A stretch of DNA of 64,000 nt, taken from Corbicula japonica. Lineage: Eukaryota > Mollusca > Bivalvia > Venerida > Cyrenidae. A program made the position numbers and the translations under genes. Below, one piece after another: positions 22,926 through 36,177 of this stretch. Within the stretch, counting starts at the first letter, position 1; each line of letters starts with the position of its first letter. The stretch lies in NCBI GenBank assembly GCA_038501625.1, contig JAZAYU010000125.1, positions 186,001 through 250,000 of the forward strand. The letters run 5' to 3'. The notes under the pieces were generated by a model, which was not told the origin of the DNA, made no database searches, and saw only the letters and a list, made by a program, of their open reading frames with translations.

Positions 22926-23535
22926 GTCGTAAAGCGATTGATATGTATCGCCTTTAACACGGCAAAAATGTTCAAAGAAAAAGATTTGTGACTGAAATTT
23001 ACGAAATACTTTAAATCCGAGAAGAAAAAGAAAATATCACATAAAAATATGTTTGATATATTTGCGACAATATAGTATCTTCTTATCCACTGCGTTTGTT
23101 ACATAAGCAGCACCATGTATAAGAAAGAAGTTCAAAGAAATAAGTTGTGTTACTGAAAAATACATTAAACGGAGAAAAAAATGAAAAGAAACTGTAACAT
23201 TAAAAAATACGTTTGATTTATTTACTATAATAGAGTACTTTTTATTCATATGCTCTTGCTATATCAACAAATGTACTGTAATAACATTTATTTTCGCGTG
23301 GACACATTTTCGCACAAATGGAAAAAATGAAATTTTTGGCGCGGATTTAATTTTCGCATTTGTAATATCATAATAAAATTAGATATAAAATGGTTTAGTT
23401 TCAATGCGGCTTGCTTTCGCGCACTTTCATACCGCGAAATATGCGAAATTCAAAACATCGCGAAATAAAGTTATAATACCCCAGTATGCGTAAAAATCAA
23501 AGCATAAGCCATATATCTGAAGAATAACAAAATAC

Positions 23536-23665
23536 AGGGCTCAAGATTATAAAACTGAGATTGGAGACCAGTCTCAAATGCCAAGCATCTGACTGGTCGA
23601 CACCTCAGTCGATCAGATGCCTGAGATTTGAGTTTGGTCTCCAGTTTAAGTTTCGCATCTTGTGT
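23536..23665. mobile_element. Family A hairpin MITE
   Basis: 'gggctcaagattataaaactgagattggagaccagtctc...' with a diverged right arm (gtttaagtttcgcatcttgtgtcc). Confidence 0.65.
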
Positions 23666-25130
23666 CCTGGTATAGTTTCGCTTGATGTGTGCATAGTTTC
23701 GACTGTTCGAGAACAGCTAGTGTTGTTGGCTTTAATTCGTGCACTTTTCATAGCGCAGAATACGCGAAAGTTACACCCGTGCGAAGTATAAAAATGCGAT
23801 AATGATAAAACTAGAAATATCATAGTACAGGGTGTATCATAATATCTGTTACCATTTTGCATCTTAATTACACAAAGTTTCAATTTAGAAAAACATATTA
23901 AAATAAAAGATACAAAGAAAAAATAGACACAATAAAGTTTAATTTGACATATAGCAATAGTATATTTGCATTAAACACTTACACAAAATGGGTACAGTTT
24001 TACAAAACTTGTTTAAGATGACGTCTCCCTTTCGCAAAACGGCGTCAACGCGTTTCTTGAAGTTTGCAACGAAAGACATGCATGTGTCCTGTAAAATATT
24101 TCAGATTACACGATGGAATGCTGTTTTTAATTCCTCTAGACATGTTAGTCATGCGGACTCGGATCTGGAGAGTGAGGAGGCCAAACATTATTTGTCCTGT
24201 ATAAAAAAGGAATGTGTCCCAGATATTTTCTGAAACCACGCAATAACGTCCCTGGAAGCACCATGTGGAACCAAAGAATATTAAAGTTGCCATTACTTCT
24301 CATTAATGCTGGAACACATTTCTTCTTTTATATCTTCAGATATCGCACATTATTCTCAGTGTCACCACTTTCGTCCTCAAAAAAGAAATGCCCATTTATT
24401 CCTGATGAATTTAATGCTGCCTATTCTTTTAACTTGTCGTCTAACTACTCTGTGTATTTGCATTTTGTTGAGTTTTCATCGTGGCTTTCATTTTGTCAAA
24501 GATCTGATGACATTTACTGGAAAATATGTTTCATAATACAGTTTAGGTAAAACAACAACAACAACAACAACAACAACAAAAACAACCAAAACAACCACAA
24601 CAACTGCGCACTTGTCAATGGGCTATAACGTCAATATTTTCCCGTATTTTTTGTATGAGGCAAAATATTCTTTAACCTTTAGAGACATGTATAACATATT
24701 ATATAATTATTATATAGACTATATTTTACCAAAAAATATATACATGTAGACTATATTATATAAAAATATGTTAATTTGTAATAATTATGAAACGTCTCGT
24801 ATAAGAAAAAAATCACAGAATGAGGCGTATAAAAATTACAAGCTACAGGAAATACAGAAAAAAATGACGAGAAACAGGAATTGATTTCATAACGCAGCCA
24901 ATGAGGTTAAAAGACTGCAGAGCTCCGTTTACAAAAGGAAATGAAATAACGACGCTTTTTGAAAACAATACTGTTGATGTTATTTCAATTTTCAGCAGAT
25001 GTTGGGAAAGTATCTCGTTTAAACATAAATATTACTGCTGGTGCAATAACTGTGGTCAAACGTTTTAATTTGTTACTTCAACAATTAATGATGTAAAGAA
25101 TATAACAAATATTTGCATACTACTACATTA
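23666..25130. other. Spacer with weak open frames
   Basis: Frames of 81 codons (23988-24233, ATG start) and 112 codons (24212-24550, overlapping) exist but show no recognisable domain or exon borders. An (AAC)n tract lies at 24550-24605. Confidence 0.45.
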
Positions 25131-25385
25131 CCGGTATTCCATGGTTCCGTGATACGTGATCCGTGATCCATGTCCGTGTCCGCGTTCGTGTCCGCGATTT
25201 TTCACTCACCAAAGATATCGTTGGGTATATTCCATACCTCCGTGTCCGTTCCACGTCGCGGACACGAACACGGACGCGGAACGGACAAGGTGGTATGGAA
25301 TATACCCAACGATATCTTTGGTGAGTGAAAAATCGCGGACGTGGACGCGGACACGGAAACGGATCACGCAACTATGGAATACCGG
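25131..25385. repeat. 255-bp GC-rich palindrome (foldback)
   Basis: CCGGTATTCCAT at the left and ATGGAATACCGG at the right. Arms of about 120 bp share 'caccaaagatatcgttgggt' and (GTCCGYG)n runs, with the axis near 25258. GC content contrasts sharply with the AT-rich flanks. Confidence 0.85.
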
Positions 25386-25554
25386 CCTAAAACCGCTCAT
25401 TAAGACTGCCCTGAAATACTGCATTTACTAACGAAGGCATATATAGGGCACTTACTACGGAGCTTTAATTCCGGTATAGGCCCTACCCTAAACGAAAGTG
25501 CGCTTTATGGTAAAACATTAAATAACGTTCATATATAGAAGAAAATAAAGTTAA

Positions 25555-25788
25555 CCCTTTTTCCAATTATACAAGTTTTAACGCATGTGCGATCAGTGTA
25601 GATCCAGATCAGCCGGCACATCCGTTTAGTCTGAACAGGATCTACACTGGTAGCTTCTAGGTCAGAAATATCCTAATATATCTCAAGCGAACAGTGCAGA
25701 TCTTGATCAGACGGCACAGATGTGCCGGCTGATCTGGATTTACACTGTTCGCCCATGGGATAACAACCATATTGCATAGAGAACAGGG
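25555..25788. mobile_element. MITE family B, complete copy
   Basis: TTAA at 25551-25554 and 25789-25792; ends CCCTTTTTCC / GAACAGGG; double palindrome as in the other copies. Confidence 0.8.
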
Positions 25789-26350
25789 TTAAAAGTTCAA
25801 TTCTTTAATAGTGGCAAATAGTGGTTTGCACTTAAGTGTTTTATTTTCCTTTGGGGAATTTTTTAATCATCTTGTAATCACTCTGCTTCGGCGGCTGTCA
25901 ACTTCATTGACGTCAGTAAATCGGTCGCGCAGATAATTTATTATACTTTCTAAACAAATTTCTAGTGTATTTCAACCTATATACTATGTACTTAAAATAT
26001 ACAGTGCGATATACAAGCGATCAAAATATTTCCTCCCGTGGCGCTGTTAAACAACGATTGTATTGTTGCAAGCGCTTCGTTGACTAATTTTCGGTGATCA
26101 CATCTTATTTTAAAGCTTTGCCTTGTTTAGACAAACTCTTGTTGCGGTTTTCTGGCAATGAGTAACCGCGAACTAATCTATTTTTGAACCGTAAAAACCG
26201 AGTGCAATTTGAAATCTGATAAATTCCCTTAATCTCTGGTTACCCCGAGTTTGTCTTTCTGAACGTCTTTACTTTTTAGCGGTTTTAAAGGTGTCTACTC
26301 ACAGATCAGGTCCGAAGATTATACACTCATACATTGACTGTGTAAGAATC

Positions 26351-26352
<2 letters not shown>

Positions 26353-26408
<56 letters not shown>

Positions 26409-26429
26409 GAAGAAGAAGAAGAAGAAGAA

Positions 26430-26465
<36 letters not shown>

Positions 26466-26470
26466 GATGA
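26353..26470 (+). repeat. (ATG)n / (AAG)n microsatellite
   Basis: About 18 atg units, 8 aag/aga units, then atg/acg again. It can be read as poly-Met/Lys but is not a gene. Confidence 0.92.
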
Positions 26471-27231
26471 CGTGGTCGATTTCGTTTATGCGACGATGCT
26501 GTTATGCGGCGTTCCAGGGCTTATGTGGTGGTGCGAAAATGGCGTCGGTCGCCTTCCTTTCATCGTTAACATTTCATTCCGTTACATGAATTTTCAAATC
26601 GAGCCAGCTTTAAAGGGAATTGTCTTGGTGGTTTGTTTCCTTCTAATAACTTTGTTTTCATCAAAGAACTTTTCTTCTCATAACTTTGTTTTCGTCATTT
26701 TGATACATTAGGACAAAATTTCTTCGCATGTTTTTGTGTGATATGTGGACAGTTTGCGAAATTCCGATACAGTCTTTGCTTTTTTAGACTATTTCAACAT
26801 GTCATAAAATACTGATCACACGTAAGTACAAATGAATCTAAAAATGTGTACCTAAAATCATTTATGCCTGTCTGAATTCGGTTATAGAGCGCTTGAAACA
26901 GTTTTAAGACAATGCCATTGATAAAATATTAATTGCTGAATAGTATTTTAAACAGTCCAACTTTTTTAAAGACAACCTGTAAACAAAGACCACCTTTGTA
27001 TACATACCAAATTTTGTTTGTTTCATTAACTGACTCAAAGAATGAATTAACCAGTGAGCAAAGACCACCTGTGGATTATTACCACATTTTTATTCCCCAT
27101 TCCCCAACCCACTGACCGATTTAAAGAAAAAACTAACATTTCAACAAAAACCAACTGCTTTTAAAGACCACTTTTGTATTTCCATTTAGTGGTCTTTGTA
27201 GCCGAGTTTGACTGTATTTTTTTAAAGTCCT

Positions 27232-27375
27232 GGGATGAAGGTTATAAATCTGAGATTGGAAACCAGTCTCAAATCTCAAGCGTCTGGTTGGCTGAAATGG
27301 CGACTGGTGGCAATTTTAGCCAATCAGATGCTTGAGATTTGAGACTGGTTACCATTCTGATTTAAGTCATCTTAC
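27232..27375. mobile_element. Family A hairpin MITE
   Basis: It begins ctgggatgaaggttataaatctgagattgg and has arms with ctgg(t)ttggctgaaatggcgac and its inverse (one CCAAT site mutated: cgtctggttggctg). Confidence 0.72.
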
Positions 27376-28274
27376 CACCCCCACCTCCACCTTAAGTGTA
27401 AGAGAAGTCCGTTGTTACGGATGAGAAATAGTTCTTCAATTCAAATTTAAAAAAGGTAAAGTGGATAAAAAAGAATATAATATGGTATGTCAAAAATATT
27501 TATCACATAATTTTAATCTGGCACCCATTGAAAACTGGTTTGGGACGATAAATCGTCTCTGTACGCACGCGTGAAAGATACTTATATCTGAAAACATATG
27601 ATTACCTGATCAGCAAGATATTAAGTATATTTCACGCGTGCTCGAACCGGATGAGAAAATGCGGCCCTCAGGAAACTGTTTTGGGGCGATAAATAGACCT
27701 CGAGCTTGTAATCGGCCTCTTACGGGGCGATAAATCAGCATTGTACGGAACGCGATAATTACCTCTGTACGGGGCGATAAATCGGCCTCGTTACCGTTTG
27801 CGCCGGGTTTTCCCTTCCGAACCAAACTAATGTGATCAATACTTTTTCTAGCGTGTCATCTATGTATTTTACCTTTAAGTATAGTTTCGTTTCTGTATAG
27901 TACATACTTTTTATTTGTAATTGTGCAAATACGCCAGGTGCAGCGCACACCTCGTCTTGCACGCGACCTTTTCCAGCAACGGTGAAAAACACGGGAAATG
28001 CGAGGCAACCATTGGCGATGACAATTTCTCACGATTGCGGTTGAATTTTGATCCACTAGCACGATTTATTACAAATAACACATGCAGCAAATTGCACTTC
28101 TTGCTTTTTTCGCCACAAGGTATTGTTGTCTAAATCACGGACTTACAAAAAAGTTCGGTCGCATCTGGTATTGCAAGATTATATGTATTGCAACAATAAT
28201 TCACAGTACGTATTGCTAAGACTTGTAGAAGTCTTTCGATAGTGTTGTAAAATCACCAATATTTATTTTCGTGG
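27376..28274. other. Spacer with degenerate 'ggggcgataaatc' words
   Basis: 'gacgataaatc', 'ggggcgataaata', 'ggggcgataaatc' (twice) near 27544, 27685, 27725 and 27770, with 'cacgcgtg' at 27567 and 27635 on either side. It looks like a decayed repeat. No gene seen. Confidence 0.4.
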
Positions 28275-28294
28275 ATTTCGTTAATAATAAAAAT

Positions 28295-28380
28295 TAAAAA
28301 AATCATTTGATAATAATAATTATTATTATTATTTCATTATTATTATTATTAACGAAATCCATTATCATTATTATCATTAT

Positions 28381-28468
<88 letters not shown>

Positions 28469-28487
28469 GAAATCCATTATTATTAAC

Positions 28488-28549
<62 letters not shown>

Positions 28550-28564
28550 TTTATTAACGAAATC

Positions 28565-28601
<37 letters not shown>

Positions 28602-28605
28602 GAAG
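28295..28605. repeat. Long (AAT)n/(ATT)n tract with a spaced 20-mer
   Basis: Long ATT arrays separated by the unit AACGAAATCCATTATTATT (at about 28349, 28466 and 28556), with its inverse (gatttcgttaataata) at 28275. The AAT run next to the ATT run forms a long self-complementary stretch. The open frames here are low-complexity artefacts. Confidence 0.88.
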
Positions 28606-28964
28606 TGCTGAAATGAATTGTTATGGTTCTTACCGAAAAAACTTTTAAATGGGTCACTGTAGAAAACAATATCTTCGCTTTAATACCCGACAATTCTGTA
28701 AATATAATAAGTTGGATAACCAAATTTCAAAGAAAATGGAGTCAGGTGTTTTGAAAAATAAATTTTATTGGCCTTATTTGGTTTAAATTTAAAATACTTA
28801 GCAGCAGTACTTAGTTTAAACAATATAATAATAATTATTCAAAAATAGCACATGAACAGTAAGTAAAAACAGTAGGCTAATATTTATTTCCGAAAATATC
28901 ACACTGTACAATAAACTAAAAACAAGATCACAAACAGTATGGACAAGAAAAATTACAAAAACCT

Positions 28965-29115
28965 GTTTTATAGATTATAAAACTGAGATTTGAAACCCGT
29001 CTCAAATCTCAATTATCTGATTGGCTGAAATGGTGACCAGTCGCCATTTCAGCAAATCAGATCCTTAAGATTTGACATCGGTTTCCATTCTTAGTTTTAT
29101 AATTTTGGGTTCTCT
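28965..29115. mobile_element. Family A hairpin MITE
   Basis: 'tatagattataaaactgagatttgaaacccgtctc...ttttataattttggg' with both CCAAT arms (one degraded to agcaaatcag). Confidence 0.7.
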
Positions 29116-29902
29116 ATATTCTCTATCCTTAGTAAACATAAGTGAACATTAACATGAATGTTAATCATTTAATCAATAACCATAAAACAACATCAGAGGA
29201 CTAAATCATTAAAAGATTTTAATGAGAAAAAATACGAATCAATCAACGACAAACATTCAAATGCGACAGTACTTTATGTCACAAAATTTGAAACATGTAA
29301 CTATTTTTTGTTTTGACACTGACAGTGCGCCGTACTGTTGTATCAATTAATTACGAGGGTAAGAATTTTCGCGCAAAAACGTTATTAACCTATTCGTACC
29401 TGAATTAATTCGTGCATTTATATTTATTTCTTACGATATATTATTACATTGTGAAATTTGGCTGGAATTAAATTCGCGCATTTACCATAGCGCTGATTTC
29501 GCGAAATTTAAGCCATCGCGAAATATAATGATAATACCACAGTTTCATCGCTTTTGCTTAGAAAACGTGCAATGAGATTTTAAATAGATATGATTCATAT
29601 TTAACCTTTCAAACTGAATTTTATAATTGTTGATAATTGAATAAGATTGTGCAATGTTCGCCATAAATGAAAGCGGATTACGCTTTTTTTTATTCGAATC
29701 AATCATTTTCGTGCCGCATTTCATGTCTTGACATTTTCATTTTCCAAAATTCACTAATATATGAAAAAGACACAGTCATAAATGCTGATTTGTTAATGCG
29801 CCTGTTTTTTTTATTTCAAACGCAGATCCGATTTCTAAATGTGACAACTCGCGTCCAGAAGACGTCAAGAGTTTTCAACCAATCGACTCTTTGTTCTTGC
29901 AC

Positions 29903-30150
29903 CTGGTCCCAAGGTTAATGGGAACCAGTCTCAAATCTCAAGCAACTCAATCAGATGCTTGAGATTTGAGACTGGTTTCCAAGCTCTGTGCCCAAGGTTA
30001 TAAAACTGAGCATGAAAACCAGTCTCAAATCTCAAGCATCTGATTGGCTAAAATGGCGACCAGTCACCATTTCAGCCAATCAGATGCTTGAGATTTGAGA
30101 CTGGTTTGTAATCTCAGCTTTATAACCTTCAGCCCAGTTTTATTATCTTG
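29903..30150. mobile_element. Two adjacent family A hairpin MITEs
   Basis: 29903-29990 has a deleted centre (ctcaagcaactcaatcagatgcttgag). 29990-30150 is a complete palindrome starting 'gtgcccaaggttataaaactgagc', followed by a further partial right end 'cagttttattatcttgggtcc'. Confidence 0.72.
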
Positions 30151-30394
30151 GGTCCAGATTTGCGTCACTCGGCAAAAACAACAATAATACCAATAAAAAA
30201 GAAAACATAAAAATTATGCAATATTCGCTTTAGCATACTACGTTTACGATAAAGAGACAGTCACCTGACAGACGAGTAATATTAAAATATTGTTCATCAG
30301 CAATTATTTTTATAAATTTGATAAACACTTAATTCGCTGACTTATGCATTTAGATAGTAATTGTTTATATAAACGGAGTATCACAGTATGCCGA

Positions 30395-31167
30395 AAGCCC
30401 CGGTCACAACCCGCCGTGCGTCTTTTTTGACCGTACGTGTTCTGCGGAGGTTACGTTCGCGGCGTTTTTTCGGTCGGACGTGGCAAGAGCAGAGAGGACG
30501 CACGTCACACGCAAGGTGTGAGTACGTTGCCCGCACGCCACGTCTAGGGGTAAAAGGTTGCGTGCATCGTACGTTCCGTAGGTGGTAAGTGAGTTGTACG
30601 TGCTTACAACGCAAGATCTCCGTGCGATTTCCATGTCAACGTACGGAGGCCGTACTGCTCACGTACGGTGTTCTTACTCGCTCGCACGTTGTAAGTGCGT
30701 GCAAGTGCGGTGAACGTGAGTTTATTTCGGTCGCTGTTGGGTGATATATATAAGGACGACCTATCGATACTCGAAATATTTTATCTACCGCAGAGGTCCG
30801 TGCGCTGTAAGTGCGGAGCACGTACTTACTTTGTACGGTCCGCCTGAGTTCTGTGCGCGTTATGGACGGTTGAACTGAAGAAGCACGGACCACGCACGGA
30901 CCACGCAAAGACTCGCAGAGGCAGTGCGTTATGCGCTCGTGGACGTACAGGGCACGCACGTCACCCGTACGGGTGGTGAATCCGTAGCCCGCACGCAGCT
31001 CGAACGCAGAGAAAGTTTTGCATGCACTAAAAATGCTACGGCGTCTCTACGTGCTCCCAAATCCGTACGGAGGAGGTTCTCACCACGTACGGATCCCTGA
31101 ATTTGGTCCACGTTTTTGCACGTAGACAGCACGCACTTGCACGTACGGCGGGTTGTGACCGGGGCTT
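30395..31167. mobile_element. 773-bp CpG-rich element with 23-bp perfect inverted ends
   Basis: The ends 30395-30417 and 31145-31167 are exact reverse complements (AAGCCCCGGTCACAACCCGC...). The interior is dense in CGTACG, GCACGT and CGTGCG, far richer in CpG than its surroundings, around a short AT core near 30740-30780. It has no credible open frame and no clear target duplication. Superfamily unknown. Confidence 0.8.
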
Positions 31168-33243
31168 AACGGGGTATGTTGGAGGCATAAATGACCTAAT
31201 TTCTACATCAAGTTTCAAAGTTTTTGTCTACACCCATAAATAGAACTCTTAAAAGCCGGAGCAGTATGATTAACCACGAAATTAGTGTCTGAAGTTCTAT
31301 CGAACGCAGACAACGCAACTCCTGAATAAGGACATGGATTTTTTAAAGAAAAATCATACGTTTTCGCGATTGTTAAATTTTTGAAATTTTCCCGAAGACA
31401 AAACATTGATGCTCGTGGTAATGAAATTTTGCGATTAAAAAAAAATTTGTAGTATAAAAGAAAATCGAGCGGATCGTGGTAATTTATGATTTAAATTCGT
31501 GTATCAGTCCAACTCGTCAATTCACGAAAATAAATAGGCTATAAATAATAGTACAGTATCTAAAACAAGCACGGTTTGTTTTAAAATTGTTTAACGATTC
31601 CAAAGGCAACAATCCATTTCAATAAAAAACCTCAAGATCGGACAATCTTTCTTTTTAACACGACTTCGGCGACTCCAAATACGTCTGCCCGGTTGTAAAT
31701 GTGTTTAAATACTTTAACTTAAAACGAACAAGCTATTTTCGATCGAGACATTTTTGCGTCTCCACTTGCGATGTTTTTGACAAGGTGCTATATTATCGAA
31801 ATTGTCAGCTCGGATACACCCATATACATTACATAAGCTTTTTAATCTCATATTGCATGATAAATTTGAAAGATAGTTTTAGAAGTATCCAAGGTTTATA
31901 TTTAAAGACTTTCTTTAAGATAAATATCTTTTTTTTTCGTACCAAGGACACGAAAAGAGCGAGTGACAAGAGGGTAACTTCATAAAGAACGAAGATTCAA
32001 ATTAAATTCACGACAGATGGTTGAAATAGATAAATTTTGTAAGCGCGTATTGTGTTCTCGTTTTTTGTCAAGCCGCAATAACTTCAAGATAAATCAAGCG
32101 CGGGGTCGGATGCAATATTTCCAGCAGTATGAGTATTAAATGAAAATTTCCAACTTTCCGGTCAAAATTCCCATGAAAATAATAATTGCTGGCCTTAAAA
32201 TGGTTTCGAGCAAGTTAAGTTATTTCATTTGAGCGCAAATCCAAGTTGATTTTTTTTTCTACATTAAAGACCCGGTCAATCTCACGTACCGCATATAGAA
32301 TTATAGCAATGTATAAAACCCAGATCAATGACATGTGGTCTGGTCTGGGTTTAAATTAGTATGGTTCCCGACTTCATATAATAGTAGCTATCAAGGGGCA
32401 GCTAAATTAATCCAGACTAATATTGACTGTGGCAACTGGCAAAACGCACTCACTTATAGCGTCCGGACATATTCAAGGGTTGAAAACTTTAACAACACAA
32501 CGGCCTATGAAAGATGAAGTTCAAAAAGTTTAGATCTTTAACAACAAAACGGACTCTCAAATACGAAGTTCAATGTCCGAAACTCATTTTGTTACCGTAA
32601 TGAATCGAAGTAAATAGCATGATTATAAACTCGGTCATTTTAACCAGTGTAAGATCAAATTTGTTTCGTTTGAGATAATACAAGACTAGTTTTAGAAAAC
32701 CTATCTTATACATCGTCTGGCTGGGAAATAAAGATGAAAACGCCGTAAAATTTATGGGAAACTTGTGCATTCATTTGTACCAATTACAAAATGGAATACG
32801 ATACCTTATGTGGAGATAAACATCTTTACGTAAATGCTCGTCTTTTCTTTTCACGATTAAAGAGGCATGTAGACACATAGAAAGCAATAGAAATAAGTCG
32901 GAAGTAAAGAATTACTCATAAAGATATCATTTCGTGCGAGACCAATCCGATAGATTTCAATAAAACAAAATGGATTCACGGTTAAAATTTACGGTTTGCA
33001 AGTTTCAATAAAACAAAACGAAATCACAGTTCAAATTTATGGATTGCAAGTTGCACATTTTAATAGCCATTCATAAACTTGATCATTGCGTTCCGTCGGC
33101 ATTTTAAGTTTGTTTATATTGTATCGATAAATAACAGCGTTTGAATGGATGCAATCTCGGTGGCACATAACTAATGTTTCATTTGAAAAAATAGTGGGAA
33201 CGAAACTTTAAAAAAAAACGTATAAATTATGTTACAGTCAAAT
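31168..33243. other. AT-rich spacer
   Basis: No gene or known repeat recognised. A 54-bp near-tandem duplication (ttcaataaaacaaaa...gtttgcaagt) is at about 32955-33055. Confidence 0.45.
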
Positions 33244-33429
33244 AAGCCTAGCAGCCTGGCAGCCTGGCAGTTTCAGTATTGCAGTTTTTTGCATTTTCTG
33301 AAAAATATGAGAACATGAAATTTACATTATATAAATCGGTTTTCAAAATATTGATATAATAGATAAAAATCACGTTATAACATCACATCTGTAACGCCTT
33401 CAGCTTCGCCCTGCCAGGCTGCTAGGCTT
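33244..33429. mobile_element. 186-bp TIR MITE (AAGCCTAGCAGCCTGGCAG)
   Basis: Inverted ends of about 19 bp. The interior is AT-rich. CAAAT occurs just outside both ends (33238-33243 region and 33431-33435), a possible target duplication. Confidence 0.72.
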
Positions 33430-33505
33430 CCAAATTTGGATTTTGAGAAACAAAAACTGATGCGGAAAACCAAAAATCAAAATGTTTATCAAGAGCTGAG
33501 TATTG

Positions 33506-33710
33506 TGGTATCATTTTATTTCGCGGGGGTGTGGGTTAATTTTTGCGTATTTCGCGCAAAGGGACGTGCGCGAAATCAAGCTCATTAATATCTAATCTTG
33601 ATAAAATAATTCAAAATAATACAAGTGCACGAATTTATACCCGCGTGAAAATTCAGTTATGCATTCTCTGCGAAATTTGATCCCCGTGAAAAAATTGATT
33701 ACTGCAGTTA
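33506..33710. mobile_element. MITE family I
   Basis: 'gtggtatcattttatttcgcgggggtg' ... 'ccgtgaaaaaattgattactgcag'; same layout as 18228-18475. Confidence 0.55.
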
Positions 33711-34105
33711 CCTAAATTGGGTGTATTATCAAATTATTTACATGTTACACATTGGCATTTACATTTTGCCATAGGAGTCGGGCTAAAACACGGAGAAGCT
33801 TGTTTCGTTTAGTCACGGTATTGTTGTGCTATAAAGTAAGTCCAGCAAGTAAAGATAAGTACTCTTAGTTTAAGCCTATAAATCAAATGCTCATGACTCA
33901 AACATGAAGTAAGCAAACCATAGTCATTAACATTCTACAAACAAAGTCAACAATGAGCGCTTTCCCAAATTTAATATGTCCACGTCAATTTAATTAGTAT
34001 CACGCTGTAATATGTTGAGGAAACTGGCAAATGATCATGATATTTTGCTTTGTCAAAAATGAGAAAGAAAAATGACATGTTGTTTACGGAAATGAAACTG
34101 TTTAA

Positions 34106-34745
34106 GGGCTTACCACACTCCTCCCAATGAGCATGTTCATCGATAAAAAGAAAATTATCAAAATCTCAATAACGGCAAAATGCCGTTAAATGAAACTTTG
34201 CACAAATGTAACTAATGTATCTTTATTTCGCATAAGGTAAGGCAAGTTAGAACAATAAAGAAAAATAGTGAGATTTAAAAATTTCCTCAACTTCTGTTTA
34301 CACAAATTCACAAAAACTAAACAACACAAAACATCTTTTAAAATGCCCACACGAGTAATATGATACTGACAACAATTTATTGTGTCCTCGTGACTTACAT
34401 ATGTAAACTTTACGAAATGTTAGCAAAAGTGTGTTTGACCTTTAATTTCCTGGTCGCTTCCTGGTCGCGTAAACGGATGACAATCACTGATTTCTCTTTT
34501 ATAAGTTGAAAGTTTTTACAAAGTACACAACATTTTCTTGTCAGTATCATTGCACTCACATGGGAATTTAATATTATGTTTTGTATCGCTTAGTTTTTGT
34601 TAATTTATGTAAATTGAATTTTAAGAAATTTTTAGGTCTAGCTTTTTTCTTTACTTTTCTAACGTGTTTTACTCTATGCAAAATACAAGTACATTGTAAT
34701 TTCTCCGTTTTAATTAGGCTTTTGTAAAATATTTTGCGATCTGTC
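34106..34745. mobile_element. TTAA element family H, 3'-truncated copy
   Basis: TTAA then GGGCTTACCACACTCCTCCC at 34106. It is collinear with 45931-46604 until about 34680, after which the right terminal repeat is missing. Confidence 0.75.
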
Positions 34746-36177
34746 TTGGATGATTTTGGACTTTTGCAAACATGTATAAGTAACAAAATACAACCAATTA
34801 TCTCATTCTCCGTGATATAGTATTTGTTTATTTGTTTGTTTTTAAACTATTCTTGCGTATAACAGGATTGGCCCTGACATAAATTTTCAAATTAAGCGTA
34901 TAAACACTGATTTCTAAAACACGTAATCTCTCCCACTCAGAAAACCTCAAGACCACCCGCATTTTTTATACTTTGACACAATCAATCTTTTATTGTTATT
35001 CTCAATCTGTCAAGTCATAAAAATATAACTACCATTACAGTATTTTTTTATGTTTATTTAAATTCAGTAGAAAGTACACAACTGTACATAAACTTTAACT
35101 TGTCAAACACAAAATTGGGATAATATACCACAAATTTGTTAATAAACAAGTTATAGTTTTCTGTACAACATGCAAAATTTCCAAAAAGGGGGTTCTTTTG
35201 AGGCAGCCCTACATGTAGGAGAGTACAACAACAACAACAACAACAACAAACTTTTGTTAGCAAATCGGCAACCAAATGCCTTTGGCTAACAATGAATAGC
35301 AAATTTTTAAAACTATATAAGAGTAATGTGATAGTTTCTGATTTTCTGGTCAAACCCCCATGGCAATTAAATATTGCTGCCCAAAAGATGGATCTGCCCA
35401 TATTACGATTGCCTCTATTGAGTCAAAGACTTAAATTGTAAAATATGACTGTTGTGATTAGAAGTAACATGAGACATAATCATATTAAATACACAACAAA
35501 TATATAGAGTAACGAGTAAATATACTCAACAAAAATAAAAAGTATCCACTTTTCTATTTTAAATTTTGTAAAATTTAAAAACGAAAACTTAGAATTCTGT
35601 ATGTGGACAACTTTGCATTTCTGTTATCATTGCAAAGAGAAAAAGTGTTCTTGAAAATCTGCAGCCACAACTTGGTTATCTTTTCCTTTGTTGTAATGAG
35701 GGTTACAGGAAAAAGTCAGTGATTCTTTGAAGTATTCACATTGATTTGAATTAAATCAATCTTTCCACCTCTTGTGATCAATAAAATCACAAAACATTCA
35801 TCAATAAAACAAGTAGTTCTCGATAAACTACGCTAGAAAGTCCAACCATTTCCAATTACCTCCCTTTAAATTGAATATGTAGTGTTTTGTAATCCATTAT
35901 TAATTGTTATTCGACTGGCCGTTGCTTAGGTCTTGAGAGAGAGAGCATGTTTGTTATAAGTATGTCAATTCAATAGGACGCCACAAACAATTAACAAAAA
36001 AGAGAACCTTTGGGGATACCGCCTTGGAACGGTCAGTGGCAAAACAAATTGCCACTGGGGTTTAAACCAGGTTCTAGGGTGCACCAACCTCACATTTGCC
36101 GCAACAGGTTCTCGTATCACAAAACAAGTACAAGTTGTCTTGGTGAAATAACTCCAACCCACCCAAAAAAGTTCACC
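34746..36177. other. Spacer
   Basis: An (AAC)n tract at 35225-35250 and a reversed family K-like piece (35185-35210 and 35345-35400: 'ggtcaaacccccatggcaattaaatattgctgcccaaaag'). Otherwise nothing recognised. Confidence 0.45.

Noticed and set aside
23988..24550. Overlapping frames of 81 and 112 codons
   Set aside because: ATG start and mixed composition, but no domain, no exon borders and no family recognised; not enough to call a gene.
26353..26589. Poly-Met/poly-Lys frame
   Set aside because: Translation of a (ATG)n/(AAG)n microsatellite.
28349..28723. 124-codon poly-Asn/Ile/Tyr frame
   Set aside because: Translation of the ATT/AAT tract.
30388..31218. Several Arg-rich frames on both strands
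   Set aside because: They result from the CpG-rich composition of the inverted-repeat element and appear in most frames at once.
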